DNA from: Mucilaginibacter sp. UR6-1
GTDB taxonomy: Bacteria > Bacteroidota > Bacteroidia > Sphingobacteriales > Sphingobacteriaceae
Length of the DNA stretch: 64,000 nucleotides
NCBI RefSeq assembly: GCF_020880975.1
Contig: NZ_JAJIWP010000004.1
Coordinates: 124,001 to 188,000, forward strand
Direction: 5' to 3'
Shown here piece after piece: positions 42,994 to 52,613 of the stretch. The translations under genes and the position numbers were made by a program. Position 1 is the stretch's first letter, and each line of letters begins with the position of its first letter. The notes under the pieces were generated by a model. The model was not told the DNA's origin. It did no database searches and saw nothing but the letters and a program-made list of their open reading frames with translations.

Positions 42994-44073
42994 ATGAAGA
43001 TCAGATATATTATTTACACCCTGCTGGTACTGCTGGTAGGGTACCTTTTGTACAACAAATTTTTTGGCGAAGGCGCAACTAAGAACGATGCCGCAGGCGG
43101 TGGAGGTAAGGGCGGCCGCAGAGGCGGACCGGTACCTGTTAATGTACTACTTGCGCATGATACTACACTGAATACTGTGATTGATATTACCGGCACCATC
43201 AGCGCCAATGAGCAGGTTAACCTGGTAAGCCAGGCATCAGGCGATATTACAGGCATATACTTTAACGAGGGCAGCCGTGTAAAGAAAGGGCAACTGCTGG
43301 TAAAAATTTATAACCAGGACCTGCAAGCCTCATTAGCTCAAAACGAATATAATGTGGCGCTGGCCAAAGAGAACGAGAACCGCAACCGCCAGTTGCTGGA
43401 GAAAGAAGCCATCAGTAAGCAGGAATACCAAACCTCTCTGGCATCATACAATGCTTTAAAAGCCCAAAGCAACGCGGTTAAGGCACAAATAACCCGTACC
43501 GAAGTTCGCGCGCCGTTTTCGGGCACTATTGGTTTACGCAATATTAGTCCGGGTGGTTATATATCTCCGCAAACGCCTATCGCTACGCTGGTAAATATTG
43601 ATCCGGCTAAACTAACTTTTGCTGTTCCTGAAAAATACCTCTCGCTGATCAAGGCGGGTGGCAGGGTAAATTTCACTACCGAGAGTTCGTCCAAAAAATT
43701 CAGCGCTACGGTATACGCCATTGAACCATCGGTTGATGTTAACTCGCGTACTATTACCGTGCGTGCCCGTGCCGCCAACCCCAATAATGAACTTACCGCG
43801 GGCAGCTTCGCTAAAATAAGCCTCGCGCTCGATCAGATACCCAAAACCATTATGGTACCTACGCAAAGCGTAATACCTGATATAAAAACCAATTACGTTT
43901 TTGTGGTTGACAGCGGCATGGCCGTGCAGCGCGAAGTAAAAACCGGGCTGCGTACCGATACGCAGATTGAGATAACGGAGGGCTTGAAAAATGGCGACAG
44001 CGTGATCGTATCGGGTATTATACAATTAAGGCAAAAAGCGCCTGTTAAGGTACAAAAGGTGAGCAGGAAATGA
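42994..44073 (+). CDS. RND efflux periplasmic adaptor (membrane fusion protein)
   Basis: A 359-residue adaptor. An N-terminal membrane anchor (about residues 4-22) is followed by a Gly-rich linker, a lipoyl/barrel-sandwich half (GDITGIYFNEGSRVKKGQLLVKI), a coiled hairpin (about residues 115-160) and a second barrel half (RAPFSGTIGLRNISPGGYISP). It bridges the inner-membrane pump and the outer-membrane channel. It overlaps the pump gene by 4 bases (ATGA), so all three subunits are coupled. The local TTATTTTG (42916-42923) may be the -7 element. Confidence 0.94.
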   Translation: MKIRYIIYTLLVLLVGYLLYNKFFGEGATKNDAAGGGGKGGRRGGPVPVNVLLAHDTTLNTVIDITGTISANEQVNLVSQASGDITGIYFNEGSRVKKGQLLVKIYNQDLQASLAQNEYNVALAKENENRNRQLLEKEAISKQEYQTSLASYNALKAQSNAVKAQITRTEVRAPFSGTIGLRNISPGGYISPQTPIATLVNIDPAKLTFAVPEKYLSLIKAGGRVNFTTESSSKKFSATVYAIEPSVDVNSRTITVRARAANPNNELTAGSFAKISLALDQIPKTIMVPTQSVIPDIKTNYVFVVDSGMAVQREVKTGLRTDTQIEITEGLKNGDSVIVSGIIQLRQKAPVKVQKVSRK

Positions 44074-47000
44074 GTTTATCGTCGGTAAGTATTAAAAGGC
44101 CCGTACTGGCGGCCGTAATGTCGGTAACCATTGTAATATTCGGTATTGTAGGCTATCGTTACCTGGGCGTGCGCGATTTTCCTTCGGTTGATCCGCCGAT
44201 CATATCGGTATCTACCTCTTACTCGGGTGCCAACTCGGATGTTATTGAATCGCAGATCACCGAGCCGCTCGAGAAAGCCATCAACGGCGTGCAGGGCATC
44301 CGTAACATATCATCAACCAGTTCGGTAGGTTCAAGTAATATCACGGTGGAATTTGACCTGGATGCCGACCTGGAAACTGCCGCCAATGATGTGCGCGACA
44401 AGGTATCGCAAGCCCAGCGCCAGCTACCGCAGGATATTAACGCCCCGCCGGTTGTTACCAAAGCCGATGCTAATGCCGACAATATCATTACCCTGATTGT
44501 GAGCAGCAACACGCGTAACATTATGCAGATAAATGATTATGCGGAGAACGACCTTCAGGAAGCTTTACAAACTATACCCGGTGTAAGCTCCATTAACATA
44601 CTGGGCCAGCGCCAGTACGCCATGCGCTTGTGGATTGATCCTAACAAGCTTACCGCGATGGGCCTTGCCGCTACTGATATCAGCACCGCACTCGCACAGG
44701 AGAACGTGGAGCTGCCCGCCGGTAAACTTGAGGGCAATAACACCGAGGTTACCATACGTGCCATTGGTAAATTACGCACGCAGGATGATTTTAACAACAT
44801 GATCATTCGTGCCGATAGCAACAGGGTAATACGCTTGCGTGATATTGGCTACGCCGTATTAGGATCGGCCAATGAGCAAACCGCCTTGAAAGAGGATGGC
44901 GTACCTAAGGTGGGCCTTGGCCTGGTACCGCAGCCCGGCGCTAACTATGTGGAGATAGCCGACGAGTTTTACCGCCGTTTAGAGCAGATAAAAAAAGATG
45001 TACCGCCCGATATCCAGCTCAAGGTTACGATGGATAATACCAAGTTCATCAAGCAATCCATCAAAGAGGTGGAGGAAACGCTGATCCTGTCGTTCATACT
45101 GGTGGTAATCATTATCTATCTTTTCTTCCGCGACTGGCTGATCGCTTTCCGCCCGCTGATTGATATTCCGGTATCATTAGTAGGTACTTTTTTTGTAATG
45201 TATACCCTGGGTTACTCGGTAAACATCCTAACCTTGCTGGGTATTGTACTGGCAACCGGCTTGGTGGTGGATGACGGTATTGTAGTAACTGAAAACATCT
45301 TTAAAAAGATAGAGGAGGGCATGGCGGTGCGTAAGGCCGCGTTTGAGGGATCAGCAGAGATATTGTTCGCGGTTATTTCAACATCTATCACTTTAGCCGC
45401 GGTTTTTTTACCCATCATATTTTTACAGGGCTTTACAGGGCGACTGTTCCGTGAGTTTGCGGTAGTGGTAGCTTGCGCGGTATTGATATCGGCCTTCGTA
45501 TCGCTATCATTAACGCCGATGCTGAGCGTGATTATGATACGTAAGGATCAGAAAAAATCAAACTTTTATTTAAAGACCGAGCCATTTTTTGTGAAGATGA
45601 CCAGCGGCTATACCGAAACGCTTATCAACTTTATGAAGCGCAAGTGGGTAGCCGTAGTTATTTTGGTGGTATCAGTAGGAATAGCGACATTCTTTTTCAC
45701 CTCGAAAACCATCCCCTCAGAGCTTGCCCCTTTGGATGACCGCAGCATGCTCCGCTACAATGTTACCGGCGTTGAGGGTGCTACCTACGAATACATGACG
45801 CACTACATGGATCAAGTTGCCCAGATCATCACAGACTCAATACCCGAGGCTAATGTAAACCTGGAGATCATTTCGCCCTCGCGTGGCGGTGCAGGTTCAG
45901 CCAACTCAGGTTTTGGCAGAATTGGTTTGGTGTTGCCTGATGAACGGCAACGATCGCAGCAGGAAATTGCCGACTGGCTGAATGCCAAGCTGGCCAAAAT
46001 GCCTGATGCCCGTGCATTGGTATCGCAGGAGCAAACCATAAGCGGCGGCGGCAGCGGTGCTCGTAACTCACTGCCCGTACAATATGTTATCCAAAACCAG
46101 GATTTTGAAAAGATACGTAAGGTACTGCCCGACTTTTTTAGCGAAGTACAGCGCAGTCCCGTTTTTCAGGGCACAGATGTTAACCTGAAATTTACCAAGC
46201 CCGAACTGCGCGTAACTACCGACCGTGACCGCGCCCGTGATCTGGGTGTATCTGTTGCTGATATAGCGCAAACCTTGCAGCTTTATTACAGTGCCGGCAG
46301 GCTCGATTATTTTTTGATGAACGGCAAGCAATACGAGATCATAGCCCAGGTTGACCGCGCCAACCGCGACCAGCCGCTGGATATGAAATCGATATATGTT
46401 CGCGGCACACGCGGCAATTTGGTACAGTTGGATAACGTGGTAAAGGTGGCTGAAAGCTCGGCACCACCGGCCATGTATCACTTTAACCGTTATAAGTCGG
46501 CCACGGTACAGGCAGGCTTAGCGCCGGGCAAAACCATTGGCGATGGTTTGGATGAGATGGACCGCATCGCCAAAAAATACCTCGACCCTACATTCAGCAC
46601 TGCACTTAGCGGCCCATCACGGGATTATGCCGAGGGGGGCTCGGGCATTATATTCGCGTTCGGCTTTGCGCTGGTACTTATTTACCTGGTGCTTGCCGCG
46701 CAGTTCGAGAGCTTCCTTGATCCGCTTATTGTGATGTTCACCGTGCCAATGGCTTTGGCCGGCGCCATGCTATGCCTGTGGCTGTTTAACCAAACGTACA
46801 ACATCTTCGGGCAGATAGGTATCATCACCCTGGTTGGTTTGGTTACCAAGAACGGTATCCTGATTGTGGAATTCGCCAACCAGCGTATGGAGCACGGCCT
46901 GTCAAAATACGAGGCCATTGTTGAGGCGGCAACTTCGCGCCTGCGCCCCATATTGATGACGAGCCTTGCCGTAGTTTTAGGTGTAGTGCCAATAGCCTTC

Positions 47001-47198
47001 GCGCTGGGCGCGGGTGCTAAAAGCCGTGTTTCACTGGGTATAGTAATTATGGGTGGTATGCTGTTCTCGCTCATACTTACGCTGTATGTTATTCCTACCA
47101 TGTACCTGCTGATGGCGCCTAAAAAACGCCGCGACCCTGACCATGAACCCGAAGATGAGCCCGAAGTGCATAAACCTAAACTGATAGAGAACCTGTAA
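44070..47198 (+). CDS. RND multidrug efflux permease (AcrB/HAE1 type)
   Basis: A 1042-residue inner-membrane proton-driven pump. It has the expected twelve helices and two large periplasmic loops. Visible marks are the N-terminal SIKRPVLAAVMSV, SDVIESQITEPLEKAINGVQGI, the charged helix 4 in GIVLATGLVVDDGIVVTENIFKKIEEG (two adjacent Asp for proton relay), and the matching second half GLVTKNGILIVEFANQR. Hydrophobic and amphiphilic compounds are the likely substrates; the exact range is unknown. It overlaps the adaptor gene and, by one base, the TolC gene. Confidence 0.95.
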   Translation: MSLSSVSIKRPVLAAVMSVTIVIFGIVGYRYLGVRDFPSVDPPIISVSTSYSGANSDVIESQITEPLEKAINGVQGIRNISSTSSVGSSNITVEFDLDADLETAANDVRDKVSQAQRQLPQDINAPPVVTKADANADNIITLIVSSNTRNIMQINDYAENDLQEALQTIPGVSSINILGQRQYAMRLWIDPNKLTAMGLAATDISTALAQENVELPAGKLEGNNTEVTIRAIGKLRTQDDFNNMIIRADSNRVIRLRDIGYAVLGSANEQTALKEDGVPKVGLGLVPQPGANYVEIADEFYRRLEQIKKDVPPDIQLKVTMDNTKFIKQSIKEVEETLILSFILVVIIIYLFFRDWLIAFRPLIDIPVSLVGTFFVMYTLGYSVNILTLLGIVLATGLVVDDGIVVTENIFKKIEEGMAVRKAAFEGSAEILFAVISTSITLAAVFLPIIFLQGFTGRLFREFAVVVACAVLISAFVSLSLTPMLSVIMIRKDQKKSNFYLKTEPFFVKMTSGYTETLINFMKRKWVAVVILVVSVGIATFFFTSKTIPSELAPLDDRSMLRYNVTGVEGATYEYMTHYMDQVAQIITDSIPEANVNLEIISPSRGGAGSANSGFGRIGLVLPDERQRSQQEIADWLNAKLAKMPDARALVSQEQTISGGGSGARNSLPVQYVIQNQDFEKIRKVLPDFFSEVQRSPVFQGTDVNLKFTKPELRVTTDRDRARDLGVSVADIAQTLQLYYSAGRLDYFLMNGKQYEIIAQVDRANRDQPLDMKSIYVRGTRGNLVQLDNVVKVAESSAPPAMYHFNRYKSATVQAGLAPGKTIGDGLDEMDRIAKKYLDPTFSTALSGPSRDYAEGGSGIIFAFGFALVLIYLVLAAQFESFLDPLIVMFTVPMALAGAMLCLWLFNQTYNIFGQIGIITLVGLVTKNGILIVEFANQRMEHGLSKYEAIVEAATSRLRPILMTSLAVVLGVVPIAFALGAGAKSRVSLGIVIMGGMLFSLILTLYVIPTMYLLMAPKKRRDPDHEPEDEPEVHKPKLIENL

Positions 47199-48520
47199 TG
47201 ATAACGATGAAGAGATTAGGCATATTTTTGTTATATATACTTTTTGCAGGCAGTTTACATGCGCAGCAAACCCCGCCCCGCCTTACCTTGCAGGAGGCGG
47301 TTGAGTTGGCGCTGCAAAATAATTTTAACATCAAGCTATCACAAAATAACGCTACCATAGCTAAAAATAATGTAAGCCTGGGCAATGCCGGTATGCTGCC
47401 TTATTTAACCGGTGATGTTACCTCAAGCAACAGCATACAAACCACCCGCCAAACCCGTGCGGATGGTACGATAAACAATATCACCAATGCCAAAAACACC
47501 GGCATTACCTATGGTGTAAACCTTGATTGGACCATTTTTGACGGTTTTGCCATGTTTGCCAATTACGATCAGTTAAAAGAGCTGGACAAACTGGGGCAGC
47601 TTGGCCTGCGCGACACGGTACAAAGCATGGTGGCCAATGTAATAACCACCTACTACAGCCTGATCAGTCAGGACGCGCAAATAAAAGCGCTTAATGGGGT
47701 ATTGGCAACATCACGCACACAGGCCCGCTATGCTAATGACCGGTACCAGGTGGGCAGCGCGTCAAAACTTGAGGTGAATACCGCGCTGGTAAATGCCAAC
47801 CTGGATACTGCAAACCTTATTAACCAGATACAGCAATTCAGATACACCAAAATACAACTGAACCAGTTATTGATGCGCGATGTACAAACTGATTTTGTAG
47901 TAGCCGATACTATTATTGTGGATGGCAATTTAAAACTGGCCGATATTATTAACCAGGCCCAGGTACAAAACCCGTCCATCCTGGCAGGGCAGATCAATAA
48001 ACGCCTTGCCGAAATTAACCTGCGGCAGGTAAAGGCCACCCGCTACCCGCAAATAGCGGTTACATCGGGCTATACCATCAGCGATAGTAAAAACCCGGCG
48101 GGCTTTGCACGTGTACAAAACGCGCGAGGCTTTAATTACGGGGTAACGGCTTCGCTTAATATATTTGACGGTTTTAACCAGTGGCGGCGCGAGCGTAATG
48201 CCAAATTACAGATACAGAACGCCGAACTGAACTATAAGCAGATACAGCAAAATATTGAAGCTACCATAAGTAACTTTTACATCAGCTATACATCAGGCCT
48301 TGAGCTGATAAAGATAGGGCAGGCCAACACCGAACTGGCCAAACGCAACCTTGATCTTTCGCTTGAAAAATATCGCCTGGGTAACATTACCCCGCTTGAG
48401 ATACGTGAGGCGCAACGCGTTTACCTCGATGCGCAATCAAGGTTCTCGGCGGCGCAATATCAATCAAAACTGGCGGAAGTGACTTTAAAACAGCTAACTA
48501 ATAGAATTGATATTAAATAA
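47198..48520 (+). CDS. TolC-family outer-membrane efflux channel
   Basis: A 440-residue outer-membrane factor. A signal peptide (ends near residue 24) is followed by the two repeated helical halves of the family: LTLQEAVELALQNNFNIKLSQ near residue 30 and RNLDLSLEKYRLGNITPLEIREAQRVYLDAQSRF near residue 390. It completes the tripartite pump. The start shares a base with the permease stop (TAATG); an ATG three codons later is an alternative. The next gene follows after 38 bases and could be co-transcribed. Confidence 0.94.
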   Translation: MITMKRLGIFLLYILFAGSLHAQQTPPRLTLQEAVELALQNNFNIKLSQNNATIAKNNVSLGNAGMLPYLTGDVTSSNSIQTTRQTRADGTINNITNAKNTGITYGVNLDWTIFDGFAMFANYDQLKELDKLGQLGLRDTVQSMVANVITTYYSLISQDAQIKALNGVLATSRTQARYANDRYQVGSASKLEVNTALVNANLDTANLINQIQQFRYTKIQLNQLLMRDVQTDFVVADTIIVDGNLKLADIINQAQVQNPSILAGQINKRLAEINLRQVKATRYPQIAVTSGYTISDSKNPAGFARVQNARGFNYGVTASLNIFDGFNQWRRERNAKLQIQNAELNYKQIQQNIEATISNFYISYTSGLELIKIGQANTELAKRNLDLSLEKYRLGNITPLEIREAQRVYLDAQSRFSAAQYQSKLAEVTLKQLTNRIDIK

Positions 48521-48558
48521 AATTTAAAAGATATTGGTTAAAACATTAGATTTGAATA

Positions 48559-48939
48559 ATGTTTGCCCCTTTTAAATTTTGCTTGCTGATTGATGACAAT
48601 TACATTGATAATTTTGTCACGAGCCGGATTTTGGAGTCGGCTAACTTTGCCGAAAAGATAGAGGTTTACCAATCTCCATCTGAAGCCATTGACGCGTTGC
48701 GCGATGGTAAAGTAAAACCTGACGTGATATTTTTGGATATACGTATGCCTTTAATGAGCGGGTTTGAGTTTTTGCAGGAGTATGATAAACTGACTATTGA
48801 TAAAGACAATATCAAGATGTACATGCTTTCCTCATCGCTTGACCCAACGGATATCCGCAAATCATCTGATAATAAATACATAACACAATTTATTCATAAG
48901 CCGCTTACCTTCCAGGTACTCGAGGATATTTGTACATGA
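48559..48939 (+). CDS. Stand-alone response-regulator receiver domain
   Basis: A 126-residue CheY-like protein. The acidic pair Asp12-Asp13 (CLLIDDNYID), the phospho-acceptor Asp60 in IFLDIRMPLMSG, the Ser/Thr switch in MLSSSLD and Lys in IHKP are all present, so it should be phosphorylatable. There is no output domain; it must act by binding a partner. The N-terminal and NYIDN pattern is common in Bacteroidota. It overlaps the kinase gene (ATGA), and no histidine kinase is nearby. Confidence 0.92.
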   Translation: MFAPFKFCLLIDDNYIDNFVTSRILESANFAEKIEVYQSPSEAIDALRDGKVKPDVIFLDIRMPLMSGFEFLQEYDKLTIDKDNIKMYMLSSSLDPTDIRKSSDNKYITQFIHKPLTFQVLEDICT

Positions 48940-49796
48940 TATTAGTTGCTGATAGCGGTTCTTCAAAAACGGATTGGCTATTGTCTATTCCGGGTTCGGA
49001 ACCAAAACCATTTAAAACCGACGGATTAAATCCATACTTTTTATCGGAGAAAGAGATCGTAAAGATCATTCAAACCCAGGCAGCAGATTTGCTGACCTAT
49101 GCTGCCGATGTTAAGGAAGTTTACTTTTTTGGCGCCGGCTGCTCAAGTCCGGACAGGCACGAGATCGTATCAAACGCCCTGAGCCAACTGTTTACCGATG
49201 CTTTTGTAAGTGTTGACAGCGACTTGCTTGGCTCGGCATATGCTACCTGCGGGCACGAAAAAGGCTTGTGCTGTGTATTGGGCACCGGCTCAAATATCTC
49301 CTTTTTTGATGGCACCGATATACATGAAGGCCAGCACGGCCTTGGCTTTGTACTGGGCGACGAAGGCTCGGGTACGGCATTTGGCAAAGCACTGGTAACT
49401 GATTATTTGTACGGTAATATGCCTGCTGACATACAGGCACAGTTTAAAGAAAAGTATAAGCTTACCAAAGAGATCGTTATAAAAAACGTATACCGTATGC
49501 CAAAGGCTAACTCGTACCTGGCATCATTCACCAGATTTTTATATCAGGTGCGCCAAAGCGAATACGCACAAGCACTTATTAAGCGTTTACTGTATGATTT
49601 TATTGAAACCAACATTAAGCCATACCCACAGCACCATCGCTACAAATGCCACTTTGTAGGCTCAATAGCCTATGTATTTGCTGACGAATTGAAAGCGCTG
49701 CTTACCGATAACAATATTAAACCGGGCAAGATCATCAGGCAACCTATTAATGACCTGCTTGAATTTGTACTTAACCGCGAGCAGAAGCCCGATTAA
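48936..49796 (+). CDS. BadF/BcrA-type ATPase, N-acetylglucosamine kinase-like
   Basis: About 286 residues from the start at 48936, which overlaps the receiver-gene stop. The sugar-kinase/Hsp70/actin fold shows phosphate-1 VADSGSSKTDWLL, the second phosphate motif VLGTGSNISFFDG and the adenosine/sugar region GFVLGDEGSGTAFGKAL. It resembles the eukaryotic-type N-acetylglucosamine kinase branch, which phosphorylates amino sugars released from peptidoglycan or chitin. Sugar specificity is inferred. The coding end overlaps the facing lnt gene by 26 bases. Confidence 0.88.
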   Translation: MILVADSGSSKTDWLLSIPGSEPKPFKTDGLNPYFLSEKEIVKIIQTQAADLLTYAADVKEVYFFGAGCSSPDRHEIVSNALSQLFTDAFVSVDSDLLGSAYATCGHEKGLCCVLGTGSNISFFDGTDIHEGQHGLGFVLGDEGSGTAFGKALVTDYLYGNMPADIQAQFKEKYKLTKEIVIKNVYRMPKANSYLASFTRFLYQVRQSEYAQALIKRLLYDFIETNIKPYPQHHRYKCHFVGSIAYVFADELKALLTDNNIKPGKIIRQPINDLLEFVLNREQKPD

Positions 49797-51411
49797 TTCG
49801 CTTTCTTAATTTCAGGTTAAACACCACATAAAATATCCCGATTATCGTTAGTATGCTTGCTGCCTTGGGCAAATAATCGCCGAAGCGGGTGTAAACTGTC
49901 AGGTCGGAGTTCAGGTTTATATCCTGCTTAATGGCCGCCTGTACCCACCAGCCGGTGTGCTGTACCACATCGCCACGCTGGTTAATGAATGCGGATATGC
50001 CAGTATTGGCCGACCGTGCTACCCAACGCCTGGTTTCAATGGCGCGCAGCTTGGCGTAATCCAGGTGCTGATCCTTACCCGATGTGTTTTCCCACCAGCC
50101 ATCATTAGTAATTATGGCGATGAACTGCGCCCCCTTTTTTACGGATTGCGCCACATATTCTCCCCAGATAGATTCATAACAGATCACCGGGTCAACCCCT
50201 ATACCGCTTTGTGAGTAGAAAACACCTGCCTCTGCCTGTTTACCATAGCCGCCGGTACTGCCGCCCAGGTGCTCAAACACAGGCTTTAAAAACGACAGGT
50301 AATCGCCAAATGGCAACTCCTCTGCCCCCGGTACCAGTTTTGATTTATGGTAGGTTTGCACCTCGGCCGAGTTTTCAATATTCAGCGCTGTATTAAAGCT
50401 ATCGTAAAACAGCTTGCCGCTTGGGTCTGCCGGGCGCGCCGAGGTTGTTTTGCGGGTGCTATACAGCTTATAGGTTTCGGCACCGGTGAGTACATTGCCA
50501 TTTTTGTACTTGCTGATGAATTGCTGCACTTGCTCAAACTGCCCATTGCGCCTTATGGCATCTTCATCCATATCTGCTGACAGGGCGGTTTCGGGCCATA
50601 TAAAAAATTCGGTATTGGGTTGTGCCAGCGAGTCGGAAAGATGGGTCAATATCCTTAATTGTTCGGTATGCGGAATACTGCCTGATTTTCCGTAAGGATC
50701 AATATTAGGCTGAACCACCACGATATTTGACGGGTTTGGCTGCTCCTCATAACTATAATACTGGTAGAAGGATAAACACAATGGCAATATAACAACGGCT
50801 GCTAATACGCCGCTAAGTTTCATACGGGCTGTACGCTTCATATTTTCGGCAAGGCCGATATAGATCAGAAATACAAGAATATTTACCGCCCATATCCAGA
50901 TAGTGCCGCCATAAACGCCGGTATATTCATACCACTGTATCCAGCTATGCGATACGGCGAAACCATTGCCAAGGGTCATCCACGGAAAGTTCAGGTCCCA
51001 GTTTTGGTGCAGGTATTCATAGCCCATCCAAAATATAACCAAACCTGCCAGCGCACGCCAGCGCTCAGTTTTTAACCTTAACCGGTAATACATCCAGCAA
51101 GCAAGTGACATCAGCAGCGGGCCTAATGAAAAAGGCACAAGGCTAATAAATATTGCGGCCACCGTACCTGCATCTTTTAATGAATTATATACCCAGTAAA
51201 TGGACAGCGTGTTCCATATAAAAAAACCGGCGAAGGTGGTCCAGTATACCTTTTTACCTTTATTGGTGGTGGCTGACTGGATAATATTTTCCATAGCCAG
51301 CAACATGGGCACAAAGCCAACAAACAGTAAAAATGTAGTGTATGATGTAGGCGGCCAGGCTATCCAAAGTAACAGGCCCGATAAAATGGATAGGAGTATG
51401 TTTTTTTTCAT
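49771..51411 (-). CDS. lnt: Apolipoprotein N-acyltransferase
   Basis: A 546-residue inner-membrane enzyme that adds the third acyl chain to lipoproteins. Six or more N-terminal helices (about residues 5-215) are followed by a nitrilase-like domain: Glu in FIWPETALSAD, Lys in YHKSKLVPGAEELPFGDYLSF and the catalytic Cys in DPVICYESIWGEY. A C-terminal helix ends the chain. It converges on the kinase gene, and its leader contains the repeat array at 51471-51921. Confidence 0.94.
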   Translation of the reverse strand: MKKNILLSILSGLLLWIAWPPTSYTTFLLFVGFVPMLLAMENIIQSATTNKGKKVYWTTFAGFFIWNTLSIYWVYNSLKDAGTVAAIFISLVPFSLGPLLMSLACWMYYRLRLKTERWRALAGLVIFWMGYEYLHQNWDLNFPWMTLGNGFAVSHSWIQWYEYTGVYGGTIWIWAVNILVFLIYIGLAENMKRTARMKLSGVLAAVVILPLCLSFYQYYSYEEQPNPSNIVVVQPNIDPYGKSGSIPHTEQLRILTHLSDSLAQPNTEFFIWPETALSADMDEDAIRRNGQFEQVQQFISKYKNGNVLTGAETYKLYSTRKTTSARPADPSGKLFYDSFNTALNIENSAEVQTYHKSKLVPGAEELPFGDYLSFLKPVFEHLGGSTGGYGKQAEAGVFYSQSGIGVDPVICYESIWGEYVAQSVKKGAQFIAIITNDGWWENTSGKDQHLDYAKLRAIETRRWVARSANTGISAFINQRGDVVQHTGWWVQAAIKQDINLNSDLTVYTRFGDYLPKAASILTIIGIFYVVFNLKLRKRINRASARG

Positions 51412-51470
51412 TGAATTGCTGCTGGCAGGGTTAGCTTATAATTTACCGGACGATAAAACTTCGTTATTTA

Positions 51471-51544
51471 AAGGTACGAGGCAATCCTTGGGCGACTTGC
51501 TTAAATAATGTCCTAAAGAGATTGCTTCGTACCTCGCAATGACG
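51471..51544. repeat. Worn GTCATTGCGAGG palindrome
   Basis: The right arm (GAGATTGCTTCGTACCTCGC, then AATGACGC) is intact; the left arm survives only as GGTACGAGGCAATCC. It is 60 bases upstream of the lnt start. Together with the next two entries it fills the 512-base gap between lnt and rsmI; I see no gene there. Confidence 0.7.
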
Positions 51545-51566
51545 CTTATGTATGATTTTATTTTTC

Positions 51567-51876
51567 TGTCATTTCGAGCTATAACGAGAAATCTGCCGGC
51601 GTTATACCTAAGCGACGAGATTTCTCTTCGTACCTCGTTCGAAATGACAAGGAGCTTTTTATTGTTCTTCCTCACAATCTGTCATTTCGAGTGATAGCGA
51701 GAAATCTGCCAGCGTTCATAACTAAGCGACGAGATTTCTCCTCGTTCCTCGTTCGAAATGACAGGGAGTTTTTTATTGTTCTTCCTCACAATCTGTCATT
51801 TCGAGTGATAGCGAGAAATCTGCCGGCGTTATAACTAAGCGACGAAATTTCTCCTCGTACCTCGTTCGAAATGACA
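51567..51876. repeat. Tandem array of three GTCATTTCGAG palindromes
   Basis: Three 83-84-bp palindromes (51567-51649, 51680-51763 and 51794-51876) have the ends TGTCATTTCGAG and CGAAATGACA. They are separated by 30-base spacers that are almost identical (each with TTATTGTTCTTCCTCACAATC), so the unit of 113-114 bases is truly tandem. Within each palindrome the arms GAGAAATCT and AGATTTCTC pair. Confidence 0.9.
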
Positions 51877-51888
51877 AGGAGCATTTTC

Positions 51889-51921
51889 AAGTCCTCCCCC
51901 TCGGGGAGGACTTAGGTGGGG
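51889..51921. repeat. GC-rich palindrome after rsmI
   Basis: AGTCCTCCCC and GGGGAGGACT face each other, with TTAGGTGGGG at the right. It lies 2 bases after the rsmI stop codon on the minus strand. Confidence 0.75.
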
Positions 51922-51923
51922 TA

Positions 51924-52598
51924 TTATTCCTTCCCCTTAACACATATTACAAACTCACCTTTTACGGTATGCGTTTCAAAGTGCGTTTTCACTTCGGTAA
52001 CAGTACCTCGTACCGTTTCCTCGAACATCTTAGTCAACTCGCGCGATATGGAGATCTGCCTGTCGGCACCAAAATGCAGCGCCATTTCATCAAGCGTTTT
52101 TATTAAACGGTGCGGCGACTCATACAGTATAATGGTGCGCTCTTCGTCCGCTAAAAATTTATACCGGGTTTGGCGGCCTTTTTTTAACGGCAAAAAACCT
52201 TCAAAGCAAAACCTGTCGGTAGGGAAGCCCGAATTAACCAGCGCGGGCACAAATGCTGTAGCACCGGGCAGGCATTCAACGGCAATTTCATTTTTTAAAG
52301 CCTCACGCACCAAGTAAAATCCGGGATCAGATATAGCGGGTGTACCCGCATCCGAGATCAGGGCGATGTTTTTACCTTCCTTTAAAAACCTGATGATCTC
52401 ATTAGATGACTGATGCTCATTATGCTGATGGTGGGCAAAAACCTTTTGGTGTATATCAAAATGCTTGAGCATGGGTGCCGAAGTTCGGGTATCTTCGGCA
52501 AGCAGCAGGTCGGCTTCTTTTAGCACGCGCAAAGCCCGGAGGGTTATATCCTCCAGGTTACCAATAGGTGTGGGTACTAAATAAAGCTTGCCTGCCAT
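51924..52598 (-). CDS. rsmI: 16S rRNA 2'-O-ribose methyltransferase
   Basis: A 224-residue SAM-dependent methyltransferase (tetrapyrrole-methylase fold) that methylates the ribose of C1402 in 16S rRNA. Family marks are LVPTPIGNLEDITLRAL near the start, LLAEDTRTSAPMLKHFDI and ALISDAGTPAISDPGFYLV. Shorter than the E. coli protein because the C-terminal extension is absent, as often in this phylum. It lies 15 bases after the YebC gene on the same strand, so they share a transcript. Confidence 0.95.
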   Translation of the reverse strand: MAGKLYLVPTPIGNLEDITLRALRVLKEADLLLAEDTRTSAPMLKHFDIHQKVFAHHQHNEHQSSNEIIRFLKEGKNIALISDAGTPAISDPGFYLVREALKNEIAVECLPGATAFVPALVNSGFPTDRFCFEGFLPLKKGRQTRYKFLADEERTIILYESPHRLIKTLDEMALHFGADRQISISRELTKMFEETVRGTVTEVKTHFETHTVKGEFVICVKGKE

Positions 52599-52613
52599 AT
52601 TAACTACGCAGGC

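Noticed and set aside
48936..49796. Overlap of the kinase and lnt genes as a sign of a frameshift
   Set aside because: Both proteins have normal C-terminal regions; a 26-base overlap of convergent ends needs no sequence error.
51567..51876. Possible CRISPR array (regular repeats with spacers)
   Set aside because: The repeats are 83-84 bp palindromes, the spacers are nearly identical to each other, and no cas genes are present.
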